Assembly (NCBI RefSeq): GCF_932526225.1 | Contig: NC_064035.1 | Location: forward strand, 10,529,296 to 10,589,295 | Direction: 5' to 3' | Length of the DNA: 60,000 nt | Origin: Nematostella vectensis | Taxonomy: Eukaryota; Cnidaria; Anthozoa; Actiniaria; Edwardsiidae | Shown: positions 33,401-58,250 of the stretch, one piece after another | Numbering within the stretch: position 1 is the stretch's first letter | Layout: every line of letters starts with the position of its first letter | Program-made: the position numbers and the translations under genes | Notes under the pieces: model-generated | Told to the model about the DNA's origin: nothing | Seen by the model: the letters and a program-made list of their open reading frames with translations, nothing else | Databases searched by the model: none

Positions 33401-35533
33401 GCCCTTGCTTCTACAACCCGTCGAGTCTTTTTTTTTTGTCTTCGCGAAATAGCTGCTCCTTTATATATATAAATAGATATGTGGATTTATAAAGGTATTC
33501 GTTAGTAGTGCAGTCTTTGTGTCCGTAAGTAAAAGGTTTACTGTATACAAGGCGAACGGGGTGGAAAAACAAGCAAAGAAGACTAGATTTTGTTTAAAGT
33601 TGAGGTTTGTCACGCTAAGATGTATTTTCTCGGTTCGACAGTCGTGACCGGGGGAGTTGCAATAGCGTCCATGCTAGCCGTGACCGGGGGAGCTGCCTTA
33701 GCGTGCGTGACCGAAATAGCTATAGCAGTGGTCACGCAAGTGACAGTAGCTTCTCCGAAAGCCCGGGCCCACGACAGAGCCGCAACCGCTCGTTGAAGAG
33801 ATCAAAATCAGGTAATTATAAACCACATGGCCTATTTTTATTATTACTTTCATGTGTGGCAATAGGTACAACTGGGTATTGTATTGGTTATTGTGAGTAA
33901 CAACTCGCATTATTCCAAATCAGAAACATCTCGTTTGGCGTCGCCATTTGGCCTGTGGTGGGGTTCCCTATTTTGTTAGTAACGTGGAAGACATTGTTAA
34001 ACCTTTTTGTTTTCTTTTTAACTTGAGTTGTTATTTGAGTGTCCTCGCGAATGTGTTATGCAGTTTTAGAGAAGTATTATACCAATTCCATCAACTGGAA
34101 CTTGAAAATTTGTCAAAACATTATTGTTTGTACAAAAAAAGCAGTTATTTTTTTTAAATAAAACTTCCCTTTCGCTTAGTGGAACAAAAATATTGTCGGT
34201 TTGCCTTCCTGTAGTTCAATCGCGCCAAATCGCGTTCTATTCTTACATCATTAACAAGTTCTCCTTGATTGCCAGCAGCCTCAACACGATCCGAAACAGC
34301 CAGCAGCAGCGGCTACGAGAGCATGCGCGGCAACGACACCAGTCACTTGTCTAGCGATAGCTGTAGCGAGAGGGAGACCGTGAGGGAGAAAAGAAGAGGT
34401 AAGACTGGGAACAAGGAACAGGATCCCCCATTATACAACAGCTCAGCACAATGCGACCTACAAATGCTAACAAATGATTGCCTTTATTTGCTGTTAAAGT
34501 CGCATAATATACCTGATCTGTGTAAATGGAATGGTTTTCATACTTGTTCGCAGGATTCAGGCGCAAGCGCAGTAACTCCGCCCCACCGACCAATCGAAGG
34601 TCTCGATCCAAGTCCCCGCGCCGCTGGTTCAGCCGAAAGTCCTTGGACGACCAAGTGGAGATCAAGGTTTATCACGTGGACGACATCGAAAAACTCCAGC
34701 GCTTCATGCAGGCAGAGGTAGAACATTCTAGAACTCTTTACTGATATTGACCTTGATAGTGACCAGGAGCGTCACTTGATGCATGCTATTAAAGCACGGC
34801 TATCGTTACAAGCTTGTTGAATGCGTTACATGTGTTGAATGCATTACATTTGTTGCGTTACAGGCCAACGAGGAGCGGTACCAGCAGCTCCACGGCCTAC
34901 GACAGCAGCAGGGTGCACTGAAGGAAGAGTTGCGTCGCTCAAAGCAACGATTGATTGAAGACGACAAGAGGTGGAGTTATGGACGTGAGTATGACCATAC
35001 CGCAAGGCGCTCTCTCACAGCGGCCTCCTATTACATTCGAGAGGGAATTCGCAATAATCACAGTTCTTACAGGAACATACGTACATCAGCAAAAACAACA
35101 ACCGTCAAACAGTTTGAAACACTTTTGACGGGAAAACATTTTAGGCAGGAAACCTATTAGTGGCGGAAAACCTTTTTCAGGCGGGAAACCTGTTAGTGGC
35201 GGGAAACTTTTTTTAACCTATTTGTGGTGGGAAACTTTTTGGGCGGGAAACTTCTTAAGGCGGGAAACCTATTGGTGGCGAGGAAAACATTCTTACACTC
35301 GAGTGATATTTTTATTCACAAGAGAAACTATACTATTACACTTAGAGCTACTGGTCAACATTATTTCTGTGTTTTTCTCAGTCCGCGCCGAGCAAATGTT
35401 CCCGTCTGATGACCCTCGTCTTCCCCAAGCCCTACAAATGGAAAACACGGTCCTGGAAAAACGCATTAAAGCTTGCAAGTCAAGCCTCATGATGGTGACC
35501 TCCTTTGACCTGCCCATGTCCACCGAAGTGTGA
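16542..35533 (+). CDS. KIF26: KIF26/VAB-8-type kinesin-like protein, 16-exon model
   Basis: Exons: 16542-16730, 18084-18412, 25045-25267, 25438-25729, 25933-26038, 26134-26296, 26625-26730, 26961-27053, 27236-27392, 27709-27871, 29905-33302, 33642-33811, 34276-34398, 34554-34717, 34864-34984, 35382-35533. All borders are GT-AG, phases agree and the sum is 5949 nt, giving 1982 residues. The order is an N-terminal Cys-rich domain, a divergent kinesin motor (about 248-607), a long acidic/Ser-rich linker in one 3.4-kb exon, and a conserved C-terminal coiled-coil domain. Vertebrate KIF26A/B and worm VAB-8 are atypical kinesins that act in cell signalling, adhesion and neuronal migration. The ATG at 16542 follows an AG directly, so an upstream exon may exist and the true start may differ. 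A polyadenylation signal AATAAA lies at 35875-35880. Confidence 0.93.
18411..20312 (+). repeat. 50-bp minisatellite in KIF26 intron 2, starting at the splice donor
   Basis: Unit about 50 bp: GTGAGGCGGTCATGGTGTGC, then a GTGTGGCTACTTGGTCACC block, then TTACACGAGTC. Roughly 20-25 copies occur at 18411-18720 and 19385-20312, separated by the MITE at 18721-19384. The exon 2 donor itself reads GTGAGCGGTCATGATC, so the first unit begins on the splice site. The open frames in the array are repeat artefacts. Confidence 0.9.
18721..19384. mobile_element. Harbinger-like MITE inside the 50-bp minisatellite
   Basis: A 664-bp element has terminal inverted repeats of about 33 bp: the left end begins TGCTGTGTTTACACTTGAAC and the right end finishes CTCAAGTGTAAACACAGCA. 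It is flanked by TTA at 18718-18720 and 19385-19387. Neighbouring satellite units read CACCTTACACGAG with a single TTA, so TTA is the target-site duplication. A 3-bp TWA duplication is characteristic of PIF/Harbinger transposons. The inside holds further copies of CCTAGGTT and CCGAGGTT but no open frame for a transposase. Confidence 0.85.
20462..22603 (+). mobile_element. Tc1/mariner-superfamily transposon with long terminal inverted repeats
   Basis: The ends are CACCTTTTGCTGTTCATTAC (20462) and its inverse (ending 22603), each flanked by the dinucleotide TA (20460-20461, 22604-22605), the classical target-site duplication of this superfamily. The inverted repeats continue, with scattered mismatches and small indels, for roughly 350 bp: the left arm reaches to about 20830 and the right arm starts near 22230. 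They contain recurring CGCGAAT and CATTTGCG sub-motifs. The transposase gene lies between them. The element sits in KIF26 intron 2 in the same orientation as the gene. Confidence 0.9.
21062..22124 (+). pseudogene. Broken Tc1/mariner-type transposase
   Basis: Two overlapping frames together make one DDE transposase. The first (21062-21601; likely ATG at 21086) gives an N-terminal helix-turn-helix region ([20 protein letters not shown], then [16 protein letters not shown]) and reaches the first catalytic Asp in VFVDECGY (about 21550-21572). The second (21558-22124) continues [20 protein letters not shown], has the second Asp in [13 protein letters not shown], and [15 protein letters not shown] with the third acidic residue (Glu). 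Between DECGY and ARQGERAY the usual WTxRxxGR-type stretch is missing, so a deletion of some 30 bp with a change of frame has occurred. This copy cannot encode a full transposase. Confidence 0.88.
22604..25044 (+). other. Remainder of KIF26 intron 2
   Basis: AT-rich intron sequence with no supported exon. Small open frames at 23025-23258, 23416-23664 and 24096-24290 have no family resemblance. A purine-rich run (GAGGGGAAAGGGGAAGGAAG) lies near 24970. Confidence 0.6.
25045..27871 (+). CDS. KIF26: KIF26 exons 3-10: kinesin motor domain
   Basis: Exon 25045-25267 begins [13 protein letters not shown], the family signature before the motor, and the motor runs over the next seven exons. Motifs in order: KVMLRVC start (residue 248), P-loop [14 protein letters not shown] with G340-G345-K346-T347, [10 protein letters not shown], the switch I region [14 protein letters not shown], switch [12 protein letters not shown] (D512-E517), [19 protein letters not shown] and [14 protein letters not shown]. 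The usual NxxSSRSH of switch I is degenerate and the switch II DLAGSE reads DLASCE, so ATP hydrolysis is probably weak or lost, as reported for vertebrate KIF26A. The Walker A GxxxxGKT itself is intact. Confidence 0.93.
25345..25441 (+). repeat. 47-bp tandem duplication of the exon 4 acceptor
   Basis: The block TGAAT(T/A)TTGTAGTGTGCACT...CCCCTATAGGTGAA occurs twice, offset by exactly 47 bp. The second copy supplies the true 3' splice site (AG at 25436-25437, then GTGAAGGTGATG = VKVM). The first copy supplies a decoy AG at 25389-25390. Use of the decoy would add 17 codons and then reach TGA. Confidence 0.9.
25831..25852. repeat. Poly-C tract in KIF26 intron 4
   Basis: An uninterrupted run of about 18 cytosines. 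Its exact length is likely polymorphic or uncertain in assembly. Confidence 0.8.
27378..27605 (+). repeat. 33-bp tandem array containing the exon 9 donor
   Basis: Seven degenerate units start at about 27378, 27411, 27444, 27473, 27506, 27539 and 27572. Each resembles GCACGTGCCGCACAA, GTAAGTATCACG, then (C/T)TACAA. Unit 1 contains the last 15 coding nucleotides of exon 9 and the functional donor AA|GTAAGT (27393). Unit 2 repeats the whole donor without change; using it would read AAG TAA and truncate the motor. Confidence 0.9.
27872..29904 (+). other. KIF26 intron 10
   Basis: AT-rich sequence without supported exons. A short tandem TGATAAAGACTTAAAT(T/A)ATCTACCT repeat is present near 28545-28620. 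Confidence 0.6.
29905..33302 (+). CDS. KIF26: KIF26 exon 11: large acidic, serine-rich linker
   Basis: One 3398-nt exon (about 1132 codons, residues 608-1739) follows an acceptor TTCTTACTCAG and ends at CAG|GTATGA. It opens with [16 protein letters not shown], matching the SSGGESSC motif that follows the motor in vertebrate KIF26. The rest is low-complexity: Glu/Asp-rich stretches, then Pro/Ser/Thr-rich and basic segments with repeated GYQSEPE, GYASESD and VSDSEAD-like SxSE motifs that could be phosphorylated. The frame stays open past the donor to 33492. The phase-2 AG joins the T at 33642 to make Ser. Confidence 0.9.
33642..35533 (+). CDS. KIF26: KIF26 exons 12-16: C-terminal domain
   Basis: Exon 33642-33811 begins with an in-frame repeat ([36 protein letters not shown]). 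Exon 34276-34398 holds [12 protein letters not shown], matching SSGYESVMRDSE of KIF26B. Exon 34554-34717 has [10 protein letters not shown] and [15 protein letters not shown]. Exon 34864-34984 is a coiled coil ([15 protein letters not shown]). Exon 35382-35533 ends [20 protein letters not shown] and stop, matching the ...CKAHLMMITCFD... C-terminus of KIF26B. The match to the end of the family makes this the true 3' end of the coding region. Confidence 0.9.
33643..33720 (+). repeat. KIF26: In-frame coding repeat at the start of KIF26 exon 12
   Basis: CGTGACCGGGGGAG(T/C)TGC begins at 33643 and again at 33679 (36-bp offset), with a shorter third start CGTGACCGAAATAGC at 33706 (27-bp offset). Both offsets are multiples of three, so the protein gains [18 protein letters not shown] and RDRNSYSSG in succession. 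The repeat starts one base after the splice acceptor. Confidence 0.85.
34272..34278 (+). promoter_or_regulatory. KIF26: Tandem NAGNAG splice acceptor of KIF26 exon 13
   Basis: The acceptor reads CCAGCAG: AG at 34274-34275 and again at 34277-34278. Both leave the reading frame intact. The upstream site gives Ala-Ala-Ser and the downstream site Ala-Ser, so transcripts may differ by one alanine. Confidence 0.6.
35125..35285 (+). repeat. Degenerate GGCGGGAAACC tandem repeat in KIF26 intron 15
   Basis: About seven units of 20-28 bp share GGCGGGAAAC(C/T) and usually (C/T)TATTAGTGGC. Four or more copies have the exact GGCGGGAAA string, which equals the core of the E2F binding consensus (TTTCCCGCC in reverse). 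Whether this has regulatory meaning is unknown. Confidence 0.75.
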
Positions 35534-35625
35534 CTTACTTGTCACGAAATCTACTCATGATTGTGACCCCCTTTGACCTGGCCTTGTCCACCGAAGTCTG
35601 ACGCGTGACTTACTTGTCACGAACA
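35486..35625 (+). repeat. 68-bp duplication of the KIF26 stop-codon region
   Basis: The last 16 codons, the stop and the following CTTACTTGTCACGAA (35486-35553) are copied at 35554-35625 with about eight substitutions and a 6-bp insertion. The second copy lies in the 3' untranslated region. It still reads SCTHDCDPL or TLMIVTPFDLALSTEV in its frames, with a TGA in the same place. Confidence 0.85.
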
Positions 35626-35874
35626 TTGTAGTGTTCGTAGCAAAACCCAGTTGTCTTCGCGGGCTCAAAGATTTCTTGAGACTACAAGAATGCACAATAT
35701 TCGCACGGTATTCGCACATTCACACGAGCGATTACTTAACGAGAATCAGCCGACTATCCAACGAATACCACTCGTGGGCTTATCGCCATAAAAGGGTTCT
35801 CTCTAGCTGCACTTGAAGATCGTAATTGTTATATTTTTAATAATACCAATTATACATAGGTATTTATTTTGTAT

Positions 35875-35880
35875 AATAAA
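35875..35880 (+). terminator. KIF26: Candidate KIF26 polyadenylation signal
   Basis: AATAAA about 340 nt after the KIF26 stop codon, on the coding strand, in AT-rich sequence. It is the first canonical hexamer I see downstream. Confidence 0.5.
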
Positions 35881-37587
35881 AATCATTCGGACAATTTTGA
35901 GGACTTAAATTTTACATTCAATTCAGCTTGTTCTTATTTTTATATTTCAGCTTATAAAATAGACCAGAACTGTTCAAGGGATTTTTAGTGATGCTATTCG
36001 GCATCCTGGCACATACAGAGGGAGGGGTCACTACTGAAATTTGCAACTCACAACTGAGACAAAAGCAATATCTTCAATATATTTACTTCTATTCACCGTA
36101 CGGCTATTGTTACATACATTTTTACATTAATCATACCCCTCAAAGTTTACATTCCGTGGTCTATTGAGCCGTATTCGAGAAAAAAAATTTGCGTATGCAG
36201 AAAATGGTACCCTGTGGATAGGCGCGTAATTACCGATAGCCACCTGGGGAGAGAATCACGGCTTCTCCACCAAGCCTCCCTGTGGTTATCATATACAGGC
36301 AGAACCTTCCCACAAGCTTTTGCACAAGTAAGACAATTTCTTTTACCAGTCTAGTATTAAAAAAAAAACATTTGTTTTCTTCTTTCTTGTTTGATTACCA
36401 TTTCTATTATCTATCAACGAATTATTTTCAACACTATTATTCCGCATCTACATTTGCACAATGAATCCTATACAATGTAAGAACTATATTCTCCCATATA
36501 TTTTATGTTATTACGAAATTAATAACTTAGACCTTTGGGCTGTTTGGAAGAGTCATACTGCCCTGGTTTGTTTTACAACTGTTTGACGTTTTGTTCAACG
36601 ATGGCTCTCCTTGCCCAAGACATGTGGCCATCACCAAGCCAAAAATAATTCTCGCTAAATATTACCAATAGGTGCGTTAAATAAAGTGATGAACTGTACA
36701 AGACAATATGCCCGACAAATAAGGTGACGCAGGGAGGAGCACTATTCGTTCTCGGGACTCTGTAGGTATTCTCCCTATCGCCATTATATAGCCAGTTAAG
36801 GATATGTGCATCATTTTTCAACGCTTTCGTCCCGAAAAACATTAATATTCTTGGCATTCATTTTAGATATCGTTGCATCTCTTGACCCTCTATAATTTAT
36901 TATTTTGGGAATCGGGAATTTAAAATAGGAATCACTTACCGCAGTAAAATACATTTTTTGGATGAAACATGTCGAAAGAGTGATACATTTTTTTTATTTA
37001 TGGTAAGGTAACATTCGGGTATAGCCCCATTTCAAAAAAGGTTGCACTCTGTAAAGCCATGTTCCAAACTTTCCGTTGCACCACCATAGATAATGTACAC
37101 ACTGTAAAAGAAATACTGGTTCTGAAAGCCATGTTGATGTTTTAGGGGCACACAGAATATGCTATAATTTCCTAAACCAGGATTTGTTCCTAATACTCAT
37201 TTGTTCTATACCCATGAAGCACTGCGGGTTACGGTACATGGATTCTCGAGTGCAAGCTTGTTTTAATAAATTGGTATAAAGTATCGGTAGAGTGACTGCA
37301 TTGCCTGCGAAACAAGCGTTTCAGTTGGGTTTTGGCGTAAATAATGAGCGAACAAAGAACATGGCCCGGGCGAAGGGAGAGAGGCGAAAAAAACAGCCCC
37401 CTTCGTGTTGGCGGGGAGCAGCCCCAAGAGGCGTATCTGAGGAATACAACGAGTGTCGGCAAACGTTTTCTCCCCCCCCCCCCCTCCCCATTCATTGCCC
37501 TGTCATACTTTTCGCTTGCTCGCTCGCGATCTATCTCCACTGAAACCCCACAGAAACGCTATCAATGCAGGCTAGTGACTGCACGAT
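35881..37587. other. Intergenic region between convergent KIF26 and DPP genes
   Basis: No coding exon supported. The peptidase's 3' untranslated region must lie here on the minus strand. Candidate signals in its orientation are ATTAAA near 37262 and AATAAA at 36993-36998. A poly-C tract lies near 37480. Confidence 0.5.
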
Positions 37588-52901
<15,314 letters not shown>

Positions 52902-52966
52902 AGCCGTATTAAGGCCCTTGAGGCTCAGAAACCGCCTACTTCACATAAATCGCACTCGCAGTCAAC

Positions 52967-55300
52967 CTGAAAACATGCAAGTGTGCTTATGAACATGCGG
53001 GACATAGAGCTTGCGGTTATCCGTCCTATGGCTTGCGCGTGCTGATGGTTTGCGCATGGCTGCAGATAGAACAAGGAAACCCATCGCTATCCATCGCACA
53101 ATCCTCGGGAAAACGAGGAAAAATAATGCGGAATACGCAAACGGTATAAAAAAAATGGATATTGTGAGGCTGGGAGGGTTTACAAGTAAACAAAAGCTTG
53201 TGTATAAGGAGCCGACGAAGGGCGAATGGTCGATGCGTTAGCTAAACTACTCTTTCACAATGCTAAAAACAGAGGCGATTCTACCCGCCAGGCAAACCAC
53301 CTTGTTCTACAACTTAACTGTAGTCTTTCTTGTTTTAATTACCATTTAATGTAAGATTCATTTTTTTTATTATTCTAAAAATGTTCAAAACAGGCGAACC
53401 TCAAACTAGGGCACAATGGCTGTTTCGCCGCAGACCACGCAAAGCTATTTTATTAAATGGCTCGTAATCTGTTTATAGTTATAACTCTTAGGAAGGTACT
53501 GTCTGCTGTTTTCGTTTCTGTGTGTCTTCGTTATTGTTGTTAAATCTTTAAAGCTATAAATCAGCACAAGGTTGACAAGGACAAGGTTGTACACGGTCCA
53601 TTTTTTTCTCTGAAGAAACGCTCAAAACATCAGCGCAACTTCTCTGTTTCCATAGGCCTACAACATACTATCAACCTTGTGTTGATTAATAGCTTGTCTA
53701 CACCACTTCGCATCTAGTTTTTTTTTTTTTTTACAGCTTTTCAGTAGTCTTTCTAGTTATACCTTCTATGAAGGCACAATTCTTGCGTTTTCAAATATCC
53801 ACAAACTATAAAAAGGCTGTTATTCAGTTGGCCCTTACTTGTCCATTTCCTTCTACTTTTGTGTTTCGATGATAACGAATGCTACAAACATTTGCTCTAC
53901 GCGCGCATTGGCAGATTTGGAAGTTGGCGGCGGCAAGATCTGTGAAGCGTTCATCAAAGCTGCGTGATACGCAAAACGGGGAATGCATTTTAGCCTGGAC
54001 GTAGACATCTAGCTGACTAGCCCAGGCGCGTATACCCAAGGATTTGCTGAGGGGGTGCGGGGTTGCGCGGTCAAAAAAATCCATGGAAAAAGGATAGTAT
54101 CCTTTAATAAGATATCCTTTCACTCAAATGTCATGTTTCGTTTTAAACATATGGAGATTCTGACTTCCCGGAGGATTTAATTGTGATGGAACAGCGAATC
54201 TTCAATAAGGATTTAATTGTGATGATAGAGCGCAAATCTTTGAAATAACAATTTTTTTCATGCATGCTTAAATAGAGCCCAATTTTTAAAGCCTATCCCT
54301 TCTCTGGAATTCTTTGCCCTTTCAGGTTTATGATTTATTTGTGATGCTAGTAAGTATGACGATTATTCAATTCTAGGAAAGGCCTATCAGAGCACTCAGG
54401 TGGGCTTAAGTGTTTGGATGGGAAGAGCACAGATGGAGAAGAGAATGAAACGATTTGCCGTTGTTTTGTGTCATGCGCGTCATGCAACTCGGGACGAGGA
54501 ATGCAAGAAAATAAGTTTAGTTAAACCAGCCCACCTCGTTTTCACATTGATTTGATTGATTGATTTGATTCTATGACGTAAAACTAGAGAAAAAATAGCC
54601 AAAGATTGGGTTGATGTGTGTAGAATAGTGTTCAAAGTTGTGTTCATTTGAATCTCGTCATTTGTCACCAGCTGCGCAATAAAGACACTGCAAGATAATT
54701 TGCTTAAAATAGCAGTTGTTACAGTGTTAAAGGTGTCAAATGTGATGTATTGCGAATCATTGCGACGTTGAAAGGGCGGTTAAGAGAATGTTCAATGGTC
54801 TATCTTACTAGGTTCCTCCGCGTCTCGATAATACTGTGTGTCGTTGCTGATACGCTGGTATTTCTAGAAAGGCAGAGCTGAAGAGCGCGAAAAAAACACC
54901 ACGAGTTTTTTAGCATTAGCAAGTGATTTTGAAAAGACTTCCGTCATCCAGCAAAGCAAACAGATACTTTGGTGATGACTTGGTTTGTTATGTGTTAGTT
55001 CAAACGCCTATACTGGCATACGTGACTGTCTATATGCAAAACACTTGGCAAAATAGGTTGATGTATCCCAATTAGTCCGAAAGGTATCAGCAAGTGTTAA
55101 TGAACAAGTGTGTTTCACTATGGAAGAGATTTTCAAGGAAGCACCCAATAATACTCCACCTCTAGTTGCGCATGAGTTCCCTTTATAAAATTCTGACGAA
55201 TCATGGGGCAGATCAAGAAGCTTTAAAAGACTTCACTTTTCTCACAGAGGCATGAGCTACAAGACATTAGGAGGTGGTGAGTAAACATACATCGGTACGC
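52967..55300. other. Intergenic region upstream of the DPP gene
   Basis: Should contain the DPP promoter and possibly a noncoding first exon, but I see no decisive signal. Open frames at 53011-53241 (plus) and 53824-54123 (minus) lack family resemblance. A block GTATACCCAAGGATTTGCTG AGGGGGTGCG (54032-54061) recurs in altered form at 55318-55346 and is probably a dispersed repeat end. Confidence 0.45.
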
Positions 55301-56473
55301 TTAGGTTTTTAGGCGCTTTGCAAGGATTTGCCGAGGGGGGATGCGCATATAGCATATATCATATTGAAAAAGTATAAGATTAGACCATTTTTCTAAACAA
55401 AGAGACCACTTTTCGGCAGCCAAGGGTGTTGCATCACCTGCTATTATCCTTAGCGACGTGCTTATATTTTTAATACAAGCTTGCTTTTACCTTTGGCGAC
55501 GTTGAGTTTTGAAAGCATGTTTGTTAATGGATGGTTTATTGGAGCAAAACCTATCGTTGAACTTTTCTCCAAACGTTTTCATCGGTTATTTTATTTTCTA
55601 TCAATCAATTACATAACTGTGAAATTCTGTTGGACCGATCATCATATTAAGGGAAAATTTTAATGTGGCATGTAGAGAGGGAGAAATCTAATTTAGATCA
55701 AGTTATACAATGAAAGGACCTCTAGAGTACTATATCTGGCAAATTGCGCTTTAATCGTCTTATTCCGTTGTTCGTTTTCAAAATCAAACGCATTTGCCCT
55801 ACGTAATTCGTAATGTGCGTAGCGTGTTTTAAATTTATTTTCAGTTTTCTTGCAGTCGTGGATAATGAGCAGTTTATTAATCGTACTGCTCACTCCCTTT
55901 TTGCATCGATCATGATAATTAATAAGACTTGAAACTTTCTATGCTCTGAACCCCACAAATATTCCATATATTCTATTATCTTTTTCAGCACAATGAAACT
56001 TTGCCAGATGTCATGTCTCCTTCCTTTTCTACTTGGGATCAACTCAATTTGTGGCCGAATACCCTGAGCAGTGTTTCGCAGAGAAGTCGACCATTGCCTA
56101 GGTCGCTGTAGTGGCAAGCCTGTATGAGTGCTTGTGGCCCAGATGCGGCAAGCTGCGAGATGTGTAGCTTGAGCGCTGATGGCTGTAGAGTGGGCTGTTT
56201 CGCTAAGCGCTCCCTGGAGCGAAATGGAAAGATTCAGAGCAGCCTCCCCGCAGCACGTTCAATGACTGAGAAAAGTCCTTGTACCGAGTCTGCGAGCGGA
56301 CAGGCCTTGGGACAGGGGGGCGGAGTTACAAGGAGTTTGTGTCAGTTAATGAAGTCAATGGAGTTCCACGGCAGCCTCTACTAGTGATCTTGGGAGGTGA
56401 ATCAGGAAAGGAAGAAAGTGGCCTGATTTTTCCTCTAAAGAACGGCAAGACGAAGAATAGCGAGCGGCTAAAC
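55301..56473. other. Intergenic, no supported gene
   Basis: Only short frames without family resemblance, for example at 55481-55663 (plus), 55890-56117 (minus) and 56124-56384 (plus). The last is Cys-rich (CGPDAASCEMCSLSADGC) but starts from GTG and has no splice or family support. Confidence 0.45.
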
Positions 56474-57301
56474 AAAGTGGGGAAAGAATAAGCAAAGACG
56501 CCACTTGAATTGTCATCATGAAAAAGCCTCTCTGACATCCCTGCAGTCTTGAAAAGAACGTAAGAAGTCGTACGTGTAAACTAAAGAAAACACCGTCATT
56601 TTGCTTTAATAACTTTGATATCAAATGTGAAATTAGGTAAACCATACAATATGAGTTGAAAACTGTGTCGCAGAGCTTTCTAGGTTTAGTGGTGATACAC
56701 TCGTGAAACAAATGTCAATAAAAATAAAATATATTCAACAATGATAATAGTAAACTGTGGTCAAGGAGTCGTCTTGTATCGTGTGATATGTAGGACACCC
56801 TCGCTATACGCGACCACTCTCGTGTGATATGTAGGACACCCTCGCTATACGCGACCACTCTCGTGTGATATGTAGGACAACCTCGCTATACGCCACCACT
56901 TTCGTGTGATATGTAGGACACCCTCGCTGATTTGTAGGGCATCCTCGCTAAAGTGGGGAAAGAATAAGCAAAGACGCCACTTGAATTGTCATCATGAAAA
57001 AGCCTCTCTGACATCCCTGCAGTCTTGAAAAGAACGTAAGAAGTCGTACGTGTAAACTAAAGAAAACACCGTCATTTTGCTTTAATAACTTTGATATCAA
57101 ATGTGAAATTAGGTAAACCATACAATATGAGTTGAAAACTGTGTCGCAGAGCTTTCTAGGTTTAGTGGTGATACACTCGTGAAACAAATGTCAATAAAAA
57201 TAAAATATATTCAACAATGATAATAGTAAACTGTGGTCAAGGAGTCGTCTTGTATCGTGTGATATGTAGGACACCCTCGCTATACGCGACCACTCTCGTG
57301 T
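56474..57301. repeat. 476-bp tandem duplication beside the 41-bp satellite
   Basis: Positions 56474 to about 56822 reappear at 56950 to about 57298, offset by 476 bp, with virtually no differences. Both copies run from AAAGTGGGGAAAGAATAAGC through GGTCAAGGAGTCGTCTTGTA into the first satellite units. The duplication therefore happened recently and includes the satellite border. Confidence 0.9.
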
Positions 57302-58250
57302 AATAAGTAGGACACCCTCGCTATACGTCACCCTTCTCGTGTGATATGTAGGACATCCTCGCTATACGTCACCCTTCTCGTGTGATATGTAGGACACCCT
57401 CGGTATACGCCGTCGCTCTCGTGTGATTTGTAGGACACCCTCGCTATACGCCACCACTATCGTTTGATATGTAGGACAACCTCGCTATACGCCACCACAC
57501 TCGTGTGATATGTAAGACATCCTCGCTATACGCCACCACTCTCGTGTGATGTGTAGGACACCCTCGGTATACGCCGTCGCTCTCGTGTGATTTGTAAGAC
57601 ACCCTCGCCATACCCCACCACTATCGTGTGATATGTAGGACATCCTCGCTATACGCCACCACTCTCGTGTGATATTTAGGACACCCTCGCTATACGCCAC
57701 CACTCTCGTGTGTTATGTAGGGCATCCTCGCTATACGCGACCACTCTCGTGTGATATGTAGGACAACCTCGCTATACGCCACCACACTCGTGTGATATGT
57801 AAGACATCCTCGCTATACGCCACCACTCTCGTGTGATTTGTAAGACATCCTCGCTATACGCCACCACTCTCGTGTAATATGTCGGACACCCTCGCTATAC
57901 GCCATCACTATCGTGTGATATGTAGGACATCCTCGCTATACGCCATCACTCTCGTGTAATATGTAGGACACCCTCGCTATACGCCACCACTCTCGTGTGA
58001 TATGTAGGACACCCTCGCTATACGCCACCACTCTCGTGTGATATGTAGGACACCCTCGCTATACGCCACCACTTTCGTGTGATATGTAGGACATCCTCGC
58101 TATACGCCATCACTCTCGTGTGATATGTAAGACACCCTCGCTATACGCCACCACTCTCGTGTAATATGTAGGACACCTTCGCTATACGTCACCACTCTTC
58201 TGTAATGTGTAAGAAACCCTTGCTATACGCCAACACTATATTTTTATAGG
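56780..58250. repeat. 41-bp satellite array
   Basis: Unit GTGTGATATGTAGGACACCC followed by TCGCTATACGCCACCACTCTC (41 bp). About four units precede the second duplicated block (56780-56949) and about 24 follow (57257-58250), degenerating to the right. Units are direct repeats without unique spacers. It lies between the GPCR pseudogene and the intergenic region. Confidence 0.92.

Noticed and set aside
36573-36857. Candidate last exon of the peptidase (FWLGDGHMSWARR)
   Set aside because: Initially considered for the catalytic His, but the exon 37698-37588 (FYTDKNHGL) fits family sequence, spacing and phase far better.
53011-53241. Plus-strand 76-codon frame divergent from the DPP gene
   Set aside because: Non-ATG start, no family resemblance, no splice support; probably chance.
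56124-56384. Cys-rich 86-codon plus-strand frame
   Set aside because: Starts from GTG, with no signal peptide, family match or splice context; composition alone is not enough.
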